A program made the position numbers and the translations under genes. The notes under the pieces are model-generated. The model had not been told where the DNA came from. It worked only from the letters and a program-made list of their open reading frames with translations, and did not search any database. Shown one piece after another: positions 56,129 to 64,000 of a stretch of 64,000 nt of DNA. Position 1 is the stretch's first letter. Every line of letters starts with the position of its first letter. This stretch comes from Podospora bellae-mahoneyi. Its lineage: Eukaryota > Ascomycota > Sordariomycetes > Sordariales > Podosporaceae. The DNA lies in the NCBI RefSeq assembly GCF_035222275.1, contig NC_085884.1, positions 2,728,001 through 2,792,000 of the forward strand, in the 5' to 3' direction.

Positions 56129-57748
56129 CTACTCCTTCTTCTCCCCGCCCTCGGCCTTGACAATTTCCCGCTGAGGCGGCGTGTTGGAGTGCCGGGAAGC
56201 ACCCTCGGAAATCATGCACCCATGGCCCAGGCCGTCCTCAAAGTCCAGGTCCTCGAGGTAGTTCAGGTCCAGGCCGCGAACCTCCTGCTCCTCGGTGGCG
56301 CGGATATGGAGACCGGGAATCTTGTTGATGACAAACAGCAAGAGGCACGAGACGAAGAACGACCAGGCGGCGCAGGTGGTGGCGCCGGCTAGTTGGAGAC
56401 CCATCTGGCGGAAGTTGCGGTTCCACCAGCCACCTTCGTACGAGGCGCCCGACACGCCGTCGAGGGCGGGCACGAAGCTGGCCGCGAAGAAGCCGGTGAG
56501 GATGTCACCGACGACACCGCCGATTCCGTGGATGGCAAAGATGTCGAGGCCGTCGTCGACCGAGAGGATGTACTTGTACTTGACGACGTAAAAGGAGCAG
56601 ACCGAGGTGATGGCACCCACGAGGCAGGCCACGTATACGGGAACTGTTTCGGTCCCCTGTCAGCATTCCGCACACGGAGAAAGAGGGCCAAGAAGAGACG
56701 TACCAAATCCGGCAGCAGGTGTGATGCCGACCAGGCCCGCGATGATGCCCGAGCAGAAGCCCGTCAGGCTGAACTTCTTCTTGTACAGGTACTCGAGAAT
56801 GACCCACGTGATGCCGCCACCGCACGCGGCCAGGTTCGTGTTCACCACGACGTAGATGGACCGCAGGCTCAGGTTGGCGGTGCTGGCGCCGTTGAAGGCG
56901 AACCAGCCGAACCAGATGAAGACGGTGCCGATGCACATGAGGAGCGGGCTGTGGGGCTTGTAGTGGGCAAGCTTGGACTTGCGGTCGCTGACGGTGGGGG
57001 CGACGCCGTGCTCGTTCAGACGGGGGCCCAGCATCATGGACCAGGCCAGGGCGCCGAAGCCGCTCGCAATGTGGACAGGGCCCGAACCGGCAAAGTCGTA
57101 GAGACCCAAATTATACAACCAACCGGAAGGGTTCCACTCCCAGTATGCGAGGCTGTCGGTGTCGTTAGCAGACCGTCCGGCTGGGCTGGCGCCACATCTG
57201 GGTCTGTGTCAAAGAGGAGAGGACCGAACTCACAAGTAGTACACAAACGTCGTCCAGCAGAGCAGGAAGACCATGCTGGGAAAGAGGCGGCCGCGCTCCA
57301 GCATGGCTCCGGCCAAGATCATGGCGGTGGCGCTGACAAAGGTGAAGCCAAAGGCAGCATACAAGATGTCGGGGATGTCGCTGTTGGCAAGGCTGGGCTG
57401 GGCAAGGACATTCTTGAAGACGGCCAGGCTGAGATCACCGAGGATCGGGTTGGTGGTTCGGGACTGGTACAGGCTGTAGCCGTAGATCCAGTACTGGATG
57501 CCGCAGGCGCAGGCACAGAACAGGGACTGCAGCACCATGGTCAGAGCCGCCTTGCGGCGGTGCATGCCTGCATAGAGAAAGCCGATGGCGGGCGTGATTT
57601 GCCAGCACAGGATGGTGCAGACAAGCAGCCAGGCCAGGTCGCCCTTGTCGTAGGGCGCGTTGAGATCCTGGGTGAGCGGGTCACCGCCGTCGGGGTTGGA
57701 GGACCATTCCGGCCACTCTGTAACGGGGACGATCTCTGGTTCGGCCAT
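56129..57748 (-). CDS. Ammonium transporter (MEP/AMT family)
   Basis: Three exons (57748-57234, 57152-56704, 56643-56129) give 492 residues. The extracellular N-terminus (MAEPEIVPVTEWPEW) leads to eleven membrane helices starting DLAWLLVCTILCWQITPAIG. The twin pore histidines are visible in DFAGSGPVHIASGFGALAW and DIFAIHGIGGVVGDILTGFF. The Amt signatures GMHRRKAAL, FIWFGWFAFNGAS and GLVGITPAAGF are present. The cytosolic tail is RGLDLNYLEDLDFEDGLGHG followed by a Lys/Glu-rich end. The family carries ammonium across the plasma membrane and is usually repressed by good nitrogen; Mep2-type members also signal. Introns are short with GTGAGT or GTACGT donors. Several GATA sites lie in the divergent promoter shared with the F-box gene. 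Confidence 0.95.
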
Positions 57749-57885
57749 GAGCGACGGGAGCACGGGAAGTGGTGAGTGAGGGGTGTGGGTGACGGGAGAG
57801 CTTGGTGGAGGGTAAGACTCCTGGACGATGGGGAGGTGACGTCGCCAGTATTTGTACGCAACGGCCGTCTCCGTGCAGTACGGTA

Positions 57886-58202
57886 TTATCAGCGACCGGG
57901 GCCATTGCCCAGCCCAGGGGTCTCTGTCTCTCTCTCTCTCTCTCTAGGTGTGTGTGTGTGTGTCTGGGCGAGATAAGAGAATGGTTTGTCTACCTATGGG
58001 AAAGATGCGATGCTGCTGATAAGAGCTGGCTTGGCCTGCCACCCTGCCCGGTGAGAGGGCTTATCAGTCTCCACAAGCCGCTGCCAAGGCCGTTGGCTGC
58101 TGTGATATTGCATGCAAGGTCGACGGCCGATCCGTGGGCTTGGGTTTTCCCGCAGACCGCATTCCATTACTGAAACGGGTTGGAATAACCCATGTGTTTA
58201 TC
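57886..58202. promoter_or_regulatory. GATA-site cluster upstream of the ammonium transporter
   Basis: GATAAG lies at 57972-57977 and 58018-58023 on the plus strand and at 58060-58065 on the minus strand. GATAA cores occur on the minus strand at 57886-57890 and 58198-58202. Three GATAAG sites within 95 bp, 220-320 bp from the transporter ATG, fit control by an AreA/NIT2 GATA factor under nitrogen limitation. Binding is inferred. Confidence 0.6.
57921..57964. repeat. Compound (TC)n-(GT)n microsatellite in the transporter promoter
   Basis: A TCTCTC run followed after CTAG by a GTGTGT run, about 44 bp together. It lies about 170-215 bp upstream of the transporter ATG and next to the first GATAAG site. 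Its length is likely to vary. Confidence 0.85.
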
Positions 58203-58493
58203 AGGATTGTAGGTACCTAGCTTAAGGCCATTGGAAAGCTTGAAGATAGCAATGGTAGGTGATCCCGGTCTCGGTAGGTACTCGGTAGAAGAAGACACCT
58301 GGTACCAGGTAGCAGGTAAGGTATCGAGGTCGATGAGGTGTAGGGACGGGCCTGGACAGGCAGGCGGGGTCGGGTGGGGTGGGGATCCAAACGTGGGGGG
58401 CGGTTTCGGTGGGAGCCCGCATCCTCAGGGTTCCGTCCAGCCACCCGGCATGGCCAGCTCAGTGTAGCTGCAAAATCAACCCCTCCGCCGTCC

Positions 58494-59912
58494 ATGGTGC
58501 ATCTTCTGGACTTGCCCGATGAGCTTCTCATCCAAATCTGCGGTGCTTTCCCACAGGCCGACATCTCAGACATCAAGAGCTGCCGTCTGAGTTGCCAGCG
58601 ACTCTGCGCCGCAAGCTCCCATCTCTTGGTGCCCCTCGTGGCCGTCGACTGCCGCAAAGCCTCGCTCGAACGCTTCACCAAGATCCTACACCATCCCACC
58701 ATCTCCCGCGGCGTTCGCATTGTTCGTGTTCCCATACATTCCTATCGCCATGAGCTGAGCGACCTCTGTGCCAGCTTTGTCAAGTTTGTGGTCGAACCAG
58801 CCCTCCACGCCCGTGCCGCCCATGACCATCATCGCAGAGCCGCCCTTTGTTTCTTCCGCCGATATCTGGACGGACACGGCGATAGCACCCCCCTGGAGCA
58901 CGACGACAGTCTGTGGCTGCAGGCCCTGCGTCTCGTCCATGGGGAGTACCAAAGGCTCTACAGGGAGCAAGAAGCGCTGCGAAGCGACGGAACCTTTGTC
59001 GACACGGTTGCCTCGGCTGTGGCCACCATGCCCCGCGGAACTGTCTTGATATACGATGACAAGCCGTGCAGCACCCTGGACGCCGCCAGCCTCCAAGTCT
59101 TGGTCCGAGAACATTGTCGCCTGCTAGGCCTTGATCCATCTGCCTGGCGCCCCATCTGGTACGAGATGTTGTCTCCTACAACCTGGACCGACTTGGTCAG
59201 AGACGACTTTGGCTGGGAAGCCTTTGCTCCGGATCCCGCCTTCCAAGAGCCGCAGATGGATTTTATACTCGAACTTCCAGGCGCCATTGCAAGGGCTGGA
59301 GGCCAGGTCCATGACATGCGGTTTGATCTGTCTTGCGAGACACCTCTGCGTCACCTCGGGTCAGGTGTAGCAACTCGGTCCCATCTTGCCTCTGCAACGC
59401 AACAACTACAGGCCTTTACCCTCATCTCTCACCAGCCACAAACGGAGACGCTATCTCACGACTATGCAAGCTCGGTGCTGGCCAGAACACCCAATCTCGG
59501 TTTTCTTCGTCTCGACATCGCCTCTCCCGGTTCGCATCCTGACATCCTAGTTTCCCGGCTATGGCCTCGTCTCCAGAACATACACCTCGCCGGAGTCCAG
59601 CTTACGCTGCCAGACTTGGTGGCCTTCCTAGATGGATTACCGGCTTATGTCGAGAACATGCGTCTGAGCTCGGTTCACCTGATGCAAGGCACGTGGGCAG
59701 ACGCCTTGGAAGCCTTGCGGCAGAAATCCTACGGCTCCTTTACCGTTGAAGATCCAAGGGGGTCTGAGGCGGAACACGTGGGTGTCGCCTTCGAAACAGG
59801 TGGGAATGGTCCAGGGGACCAGTTTGTGAAACGTGTGAGGGTGCCAGGTGGTCTCAGTCCAGCAGAGGCATTCGTCCGCAGGGTCAGAGACACCAATCCG
59901 TGCCAGAGCTGA
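58494..59912 (+). CDS. F-box protein
   Basis: A single exon of 472 residues starts MVHLLDLPDELLIQICGAFP, a clear F-box opening (LPDELLxxI), followed by SDIKSCRLSCQRLCAASSHL. The rest is a long alpha/beta region with leucine-spaced segments near the C-terminus (PNLGFLRLDI, LQNIHLAGVQLTLPDLVAFL, ENMRLSSVHLM) that look like degenerate leucine-rich repeats. F-box proteins bring substrates to SCF ubiquitin ligases through Skp1. Fungi have many with unknown targets. The start was chosen because the F-box begins at residue 5; the frame extends upstream without another good ATG. It is divergent from the ammonium transporter, so the GATA sites might also act on it. Confidence 0.82.
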   Translation: MVHLLDLPDELLIQICGAFPQADISDIKSCRLSCQRLCAASSHLLVPLVAVDCRKASLERFTKILHHPTISRGVRIVRVPIHSYRHELSDLCASFVKFVVEPALHARAAHDHHRRAALCFFRRYLDGHGDSTPLEHDDSLWLQALRLVHGEYQRLYREQEALRSDGTFVDTVASAVATMPRGTVLIYDDKPCSTLDAASLQVLVREHCRLLGLDPSAWRPIWYEMLSPTTWTDLVRDDFGWEAFAPDPAFQEPQMDFILELPGAIARAGGQVHDMRFDLSCETPLRHLGSGVATRSHLASATQQLQAFTLISHQPQTETLSHDYASSVLARTPNLGFLRLDIASPGSHPDILVSRLWPRLQNIHLAGVQLTLPDLVAFLDGLPAYVENMRLSSVHLMQGTWADALEALRQKSYGSFTVEDPRGSEAEHVGVAFETGGNGPGDQFVKRVRVPGGLSPAEAFVRRVRDTNPCQS

Positions 59913-60618
59913 GGGATGCTTCGGCAGTTCATGCTGGAGCAGCTACTGCCAGACTAAAACATGCCAGCTCGGGGCTCAGATATGGATCGCGATCCATCGA
60001 GTTCTCCTCGCCCAACGCCTCGTTGTGCAGAATAGACGACTATCAACTTGGTCGTCGATCACGCCTGTGGAGGTTGCGGGGATCCTGATGCCTCTTGGGT
60101 TCTTGGGGTTCCTCCCCCGCAATCTTGGCGCCAGTCAAGGACCCCCGACTTTGGCAAGCGTCCTGGCCAAGATGTGCTTGTAATCAGTTAGCATGGAGGA
60201 AACTGGTGCCACGATGAGGGAGGGTATCGACTTACCCAAAGGCTGTGGCAAACTACCGATGCTGCTAAGTCCGGACGCTGTTTAAGGTCACAGGACCAGG
60301 CTCTCCAACTTCTCCGACCGCCAGTCCCCCGTCTGGATGCGACAAGCAACGGCGTTTCTCCGCACGAACCACACCTTTACCCCAATATATCCCCATGGGG
60401 ACGGGGGCTATCATCCTCCCCGGATGCTGCCTTTATGTGTGGTTGACAGGGGGGAACTGAGCCAGCAATGAGAAATCTATGGTCCCTAGTGGGGTCTCTA
60501 AATGAATGTGTGGTTATAATTCATGGCGCTTCCCGCCCTAACTACCGTACTCTGCCTCTTTTCCCCTCTGTTGTTGACTGCGATAGCAAGCGCGAGGGAA
60601 AAGCGACCGAACCTCACC
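59913..60618. other. Intergenic, nothing recognised
   Basis: Between the F-box gene and the MFS gene, both plus strand. It should hold the MFS promoter. Only short frames. Confidence 0.5.
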
Positions 60619-62522
60619 ATGGGTGCTCCAGGACCAGTCACCGCCCACAGCGGCGGGCGACGTCTGGTACACAGGTAGGTAGACGACATACATCTCATCC
60701 AGAACCCGCCATGCTTCTTCAACTGACCCCTTCCCCCCGTTTCAGCCACGCCAAAGAATGCGACATCCCCGGCACCGTCGACCTCTCCGTCCGCGAAGGG
60801 GACGACACAGCCTATGGACAAGCGCTGTACCCAGTCCCGGCCGAGGACCCCAATGATCCCCTCCAGGTGCGTCTCTGCCTTTGCCTCCCTTTTGGTCGTG
60901 TTGCTCACCCGAGCCGCTGACCACGCGCCGTCATCGACAGTGGTCGCCCATCCGCAAAACCCTCATCCTTGTCGTCTGTTCTCTCTACTCATTTCTGAGC
61001 AACTCGGCCCTGCTGGGTCCGTCGGTGTACATTGGCATTTTCGCCGCCGAGTTCAACACATCCTTCACCGACGCCAGCAATCTCATCAGCTATGCCAACC
61101 TGGCGTTCGGGTTTGGCAGCTTGCTCCTCGTGCCGAGCTACCACAAGTTCGGCAGGAGGCCGGTGATGCTGGGCAGTCTGATTCTCTACTGCGGAGGCCT
61201 GCTTGCTTGTTCTCAAGTCCAAACCTACTCAGGCTTGATGGCTGCCAGAGTGGTGCACTGCTTTGGCGCGAGTGTCTGCGAGGCGTTGCCTGTGCAGCTG
61301 GTGAATGACATCTTCTTCCTGCACGAGAGAGGGAAGAGGTTGGGTTATTACACCGGTGGGTGCCTCTCTGCCAACGAGTTGATCTGGTCAGAGTGCTGAT
61401 GTCAAACCCTAGTTTGCCTTTGCTTCGGAGCCACAGGGCCCCTTTTTGCCGGATACATGCTCAACGGCGGACACTCGTGGAGGTTGTTCTTCTGGGTCGA
61501 GTTTGCATTCGGCGCGGCTCTCTTTATCCTGGCCTTTCTCGTGGTAGAGGAGACTCTGTACCACAGAAAGCCTCCGGTCGGCTCCTCGTCCCCGGAAAGG
61601 CAGAGCTTGGAGAGCGGGGAAGAAAAGCCCACCGCGGTAGAAAGCACCACGCCAGAGACCGGAGCAGCCATTCCCCCCAGAAAGACGTTTGTCCAAAGCC
61701 TCAAGTTCTGGGGTGTCTACGAGAAAGACGCCGACTTCTTGCTGATGATCGCTCGGTCCTTCACCTACTTTCTAGTCCCGCACGTTCTGTGGGTCATCAC
61801 CACATATGGTACGCAACACTCCAACAGCTCTGATCGTCAACCGCTGACATAGCTTTCTTTGCTCGGCGGCAGGCATCTACATTGGCCTGGGCGCCCTCAC
61901 CTTCAACTACATCTTCCCCCTCAAGATCACGGCACCGCCCTACAACTGGTCCCAGCTCGACTCGGGCCTCATCGCCGTGGCGTCGTTCCTGGGCTACCTC
62001 CTGGCCATCCCGTTCACGCCGTCGTCGGACCGGCTCGCGGCCCGCCTCACGCGCAAAAACAAGGGCATCCGCGAGGCCGAGATGCGTCTGGGTGTCATGC
62101 TCCCCGTCATGCTCCTGGCCCCTGCCGGACTCATAGTCTTTGGCTTCGCAGCCGAGAGGGACCTCCACTGGGTGGCCTACTTTGCCGGCGTCGTCATGTG
62201 CAACTTTTGCAGCTACTTCTACTTCACCTTCACGCTGGCCTACGCCATTGACAGCTACACGAGCAACATTAGCGAGATGCTCATCGCCATGAACTTGGGC
62301 AAGCAGGCCATCAGCTTCGGCATGGGGCTGGACCTGCTGGACTGGGTGACGCGGCACGGGTACGCCGTCATGATTGCCGGGGTGTTTGGGGCCATTCTGT
62401 TGGCGAACAACCTGGCGCTACTGGTGTTTATGCTGTACGGCAAAAGAATCCGGGCGTTTATGAGCACGACCTGGCTGGCGAGGGTGCACAGGGAGAGTGT
62501 GAGGGAGGTTGCGACCCATTGA
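60619..62522 (+). CDS. Major facilitator superfamily transporter (DHA1-like)
   Basis: Five exons (60619-60674, 60746-60866, 60941-61355, 61413-61808, 61873-62522) give 545 residues. The cytosolic N-terminus has CDIPGTVDLS and DPNDPLQWSPIRK, the usual lead-in of fungal drug/H+ antiporter-like carriers. Helix pairs follow, with the loop motif LVPSYHKFGRRPVML (motif A variant), and VVEETLYHRKP at the end of helix six. A central loop of about 90 residues is rich in Ser, Glu and Pro. The second half includes GIYIGLGALTFNYIFPLKIT and AMNLGKQAISFGMGLDLLDW. The family exports drugs or toxins, or imports polyamines and cations (Hol1-like); the substrate is unknown. All introns have standard ends. It converges on the next gene with 283 bp between stops. 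Confidence 0.9.
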
Positions 62523-62805
62523 GGGGGATGTTTGAAGTCATGAGCAAGAGCCAAACGCCAGACAGTACCCCCAAAGGAGAAAATATTCTCCTGAATTTCC
62601 TTGCCATATCCAGCCGCCCATCCATTTAGATAAAGTCGAGTATCACAACCCCTGAACCCCTTTAACCTTTTTCCAAACTCCTTCATCAAAAGGAATAAGA
62701 AAATAAGAAAAAGAGACAACAAGCTCCGAACTTTCTTGACATCCTTCATTGCCGCCGCCGTCCAGACGTCCATGCAACCCACACCTAACACCCCCTCTCA
62801 TATAC

Positions 62806-63486
62806 TCAAACAAAGTACCTCGCCCTACGCCCCGTCATGTACCGCTCCCTCGCCCCCGGACCCCTCAGCGGATCCCCCACCTGCGACCCCCACTCACCAT
62901 CTAACATGAACGCGTCAGTCAAGATCGCTTTTATTTGTCGCGAAAAAAGGAAAAAAAAAAAAAAGAAAAAGAAGAAAATCAACTCACATGTGTACTCCCT
63001 CTGATAGTAGTCGACGTACTCATCGTTGCAGCCGTCGTCGTCGTCGGCTTCGTCGTCTTCGTTCCTCCCCTCCCAAACCGAAACCCTCTTTGCGCGCCCT
63101 CCTTGCGGCCCCGGAGCCCTCCCCCTCCGCCTCCAGTGGACGTTACGCTCCTGTTGCGCTCTTGCGCTCTCGGTTATCATGTTGATCAGCCAGCCGAACG
63201 GCTCCCAGAGGAGCTTGAAGGGGAGGGTGAGGAGGCGGGCGAGGTGGCGGGCGAGGTGGCGGGAGAGGCTGGCGATGTTTTCGACGAGGAAGAGGACGAG
63301 CCACAGGGCATAGGGCACGAGGAGGAGGATGAGGAGGAGGAGGATGAGGGGGGTGAGGAGGGGGCTGGTGAGGAAGAGGATGGAGGAGGTGAGGGTGAGG
63401 ATTATTTTGAGGGGGAGGAGGAGGATGGAGAGGAAGAGGGAGACGAGGGATCGGGATTCGATGTGGATGAAGTCGAGGCAGATCAT
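62806..63486 (-). CDS. Two-helix membrane protein, unknown function
   Basis: Two exons (63486-62988, 62900-62806) give 197 residues. MICLDFIHIESRS is followed by an almost continuous Leu-rich hydrophobic span (LVSLFLSILLLPLKII, SPLLTPLILLLLILLLVPYA), likely two to three membrane helices. Then come a basic amphipathic stretch (SRHLARHLARLLTLPFKLLW) and an Arg-rich then acidic tail (EDDEADDDDGCNDEYVDYY). The intron 62901-62987 has a GTGAGT donor, a long T-rich tract and TTAG, and its removal keeps the frame. Leu codons are mostly CTC, so the complementary strand carries a long GAG/GGA run, giving a large but meaningless acidic frame. The family resembles fungal proteins of ER or lipid droplets, but I cannot name it. 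Confidence 0.6.
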   Translation of the reverse strand: MICLDFIHIESRSLVSLFLSILLLPLKIILTLTSSILFLTSPLLTPLILLLLILLLVPYALWLVLFLVENIASLSRHLARHLARLLTLPFKLLWEPFGWLINMITESARAQQERNVHWRRRGRAPGPQGGRAKRVSVWEGRNEDDEADDDDGCNDEYVDYYQREYTCELIFFFFFFFFFLFSRQIKAILTDAFMLDGEWGSQVGDPLRGPGARERYMTGRRARYFV

Positions 63487-63762
63487 GTCTGTTTTTCTTT
63501 TCTTTTTTTTTGGTATGTATGCTGGTTCGGTTATGTGTTGGATGGTGTTGTTTGCTGTTTTGGACAGCACTTGGAATTTTACATGCGAGGTTGGTAAGGT
63601 AGGATAGGTTAGGCAGGGAAATAGGGAGGGGTGTGCTGAATATTTGGAAGGAGAGGAGATTGGGATGGATGGCTTTGTCGCTTCTTTGTGCGGGCTGCAA
63701 CATCTATAGCCCAGCCTTTTTGAGAAGAAGCCTCCTCGAAGGTCAACTCCCGCAATCCTTTG

Positions 63763-64000
63763 TTATCGGCTCCCTCCTCTCCCGCCGGGACCTGTCGCAC
63801 TGGTGTGCCCGCTTTCCATCAGCGCCATGATCTCGTCCTCGGCATCTGGCTCCCGCTCGGCGGTGGGATCACCGTAGTGTTGCGCTGCCTTTTTCCCTTC
63901 TTCCGACTCCAACCAGGTCTTGACCGGCTCCCCACTCCCTTCCACCCACGCCCTGAATCCCTCGTCCCCGACCCCCTTCAAATGGGGGACACTCCCCGGC
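63763..64000 (-). CDS. Partial gene, C-terminal part of an unidentified protein
   Basis: A frame enters from the window edge and ends at the stop 63763-63765. Visible text is GFRAWVEGSGEPVKTWLESE, KKAAQHYGDPTAEREPDAED and EIMALMESGHTSATGPGGRG. It is acidic and polar with no membrane segment. I do not recognise the family. No ATG is seen in the visible part, so the start lies beyond base 64000. Confidence 0.5.
   Translation of the reverse strand, partial: PGSVPHLKGVGDEGFRAWVEGSGEPVKTWLESEEGKKAAQHYGDPTAEREPDAEDEIMALMESGHTSATGPGGRGGSR

Noticed and set aside
56393-57775. A 460-codon frame opposite the ammonium transporter
   Set aside because: Antisense shadow; it crosses the transporter introns and shows no family resemblance.
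62935-63597. A Glu-rich 220-codon frame opposite the two-helix membrane protein
   Set aside because: Product of the GAG/GGA complement of CTC/TCC leucine-serine codons; the other strand has a coherent membrane protein with a good intron.
1-64000. tRNA, rRNA or CRISPR-like elements
   Set aside because: No B-box-like GGTTCGAATCC text with a fitting partner was noticed, and no spaced direct repeats of CRISPR type occur; the organism is a eukaryote.

Overview
The window looks like nuclear DNA of a filamentous ascomycete, most likely a sordariomycete (Sordariales-like). The reasons are short GT-AG introns of about 50-180 bp, compact genes on both strands, and a typical protein set: Zn2Cys6 regulator, DUF6594, CFEM/Pth11-like receptor, AtaL-like, RRT8-like, small secreted cysteine-rich proteins. 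All gene models were built by hand from reading frame, splice signals and family resemblance. Phases were checked arithmetically, but nothing was checked against transcripts or databases.

Layout. 0-5 kb: a partial secreted LPMO-like gene with a disturbed signal peptide, a cystathionine gamma-synthase-like PLP enzyme with a probable GC-AG intron, and a DUF6594 membrane protein. 5-10.5 kb: a Tps2-type trehalose-6-phosphate phosphatase with a GAA microsatellite in its first intron and a long upstream region holding STRE-like AGGGG/CCCCT sites. 10.5-18.4 kb: a GFA-domain protein, an O-methyltransferase lacking the usual catalytic His, a SET-domain protein, 2.6 kb without a clear gene, and a BTB protein. 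19.7-27.8 kb: a secreted lipocalin, a protein with two retropepsin-like halves, and a dense oxidoreductase block (FAD monooxygenase, dual-specificity phosphatase, second FAD monooxygenase, D-2-hydroxyacid dehydrogenase). 28-35.7 kb: a single-pass membrane protein with a Ser/Thr-rich stalk, a second GFA protein, two small secreted cysteine-rich proteins, and a 3.5 kb gene-poor stretch with a decayed HAD-like gene. 36-40.5 kb: RRT8-like membrane protein divergent from a Zn2Cys6 transcription factor. 41-46.7 kb: a degenerate 21-bp tandem repeat upstream of a very large secreted Ser/Thr/Pro-rich wall protein with 48-residue repeats. 47-55 kb: a small Cys-rich protein, a CFEM seven-helix receptor, a LINE-derived reverse-transcriptase remnant, an AT-rich island, and a gene interrupted by an in-frame TAG. 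55.3-64 kb: AtaL-like protein, ammonium transporter with a GATA-rich promoter, F-box protein, MFS transporter, a two-helix membrane protein and the end of an unidentified gene.

Links between genes are mostly those of neighbours, not of one pathway. The clearest functional groupings are the 22-28 kb oxidoreductase block, the surface or secreted set (LPMO-like, lipocalin, cysteine-rich proteins, wall protein, CFEM receptor), and the nitrogen-type GATA promoter of the ammonium transporter. No CRISPR array, rRNA or tRNA gene was recognised.
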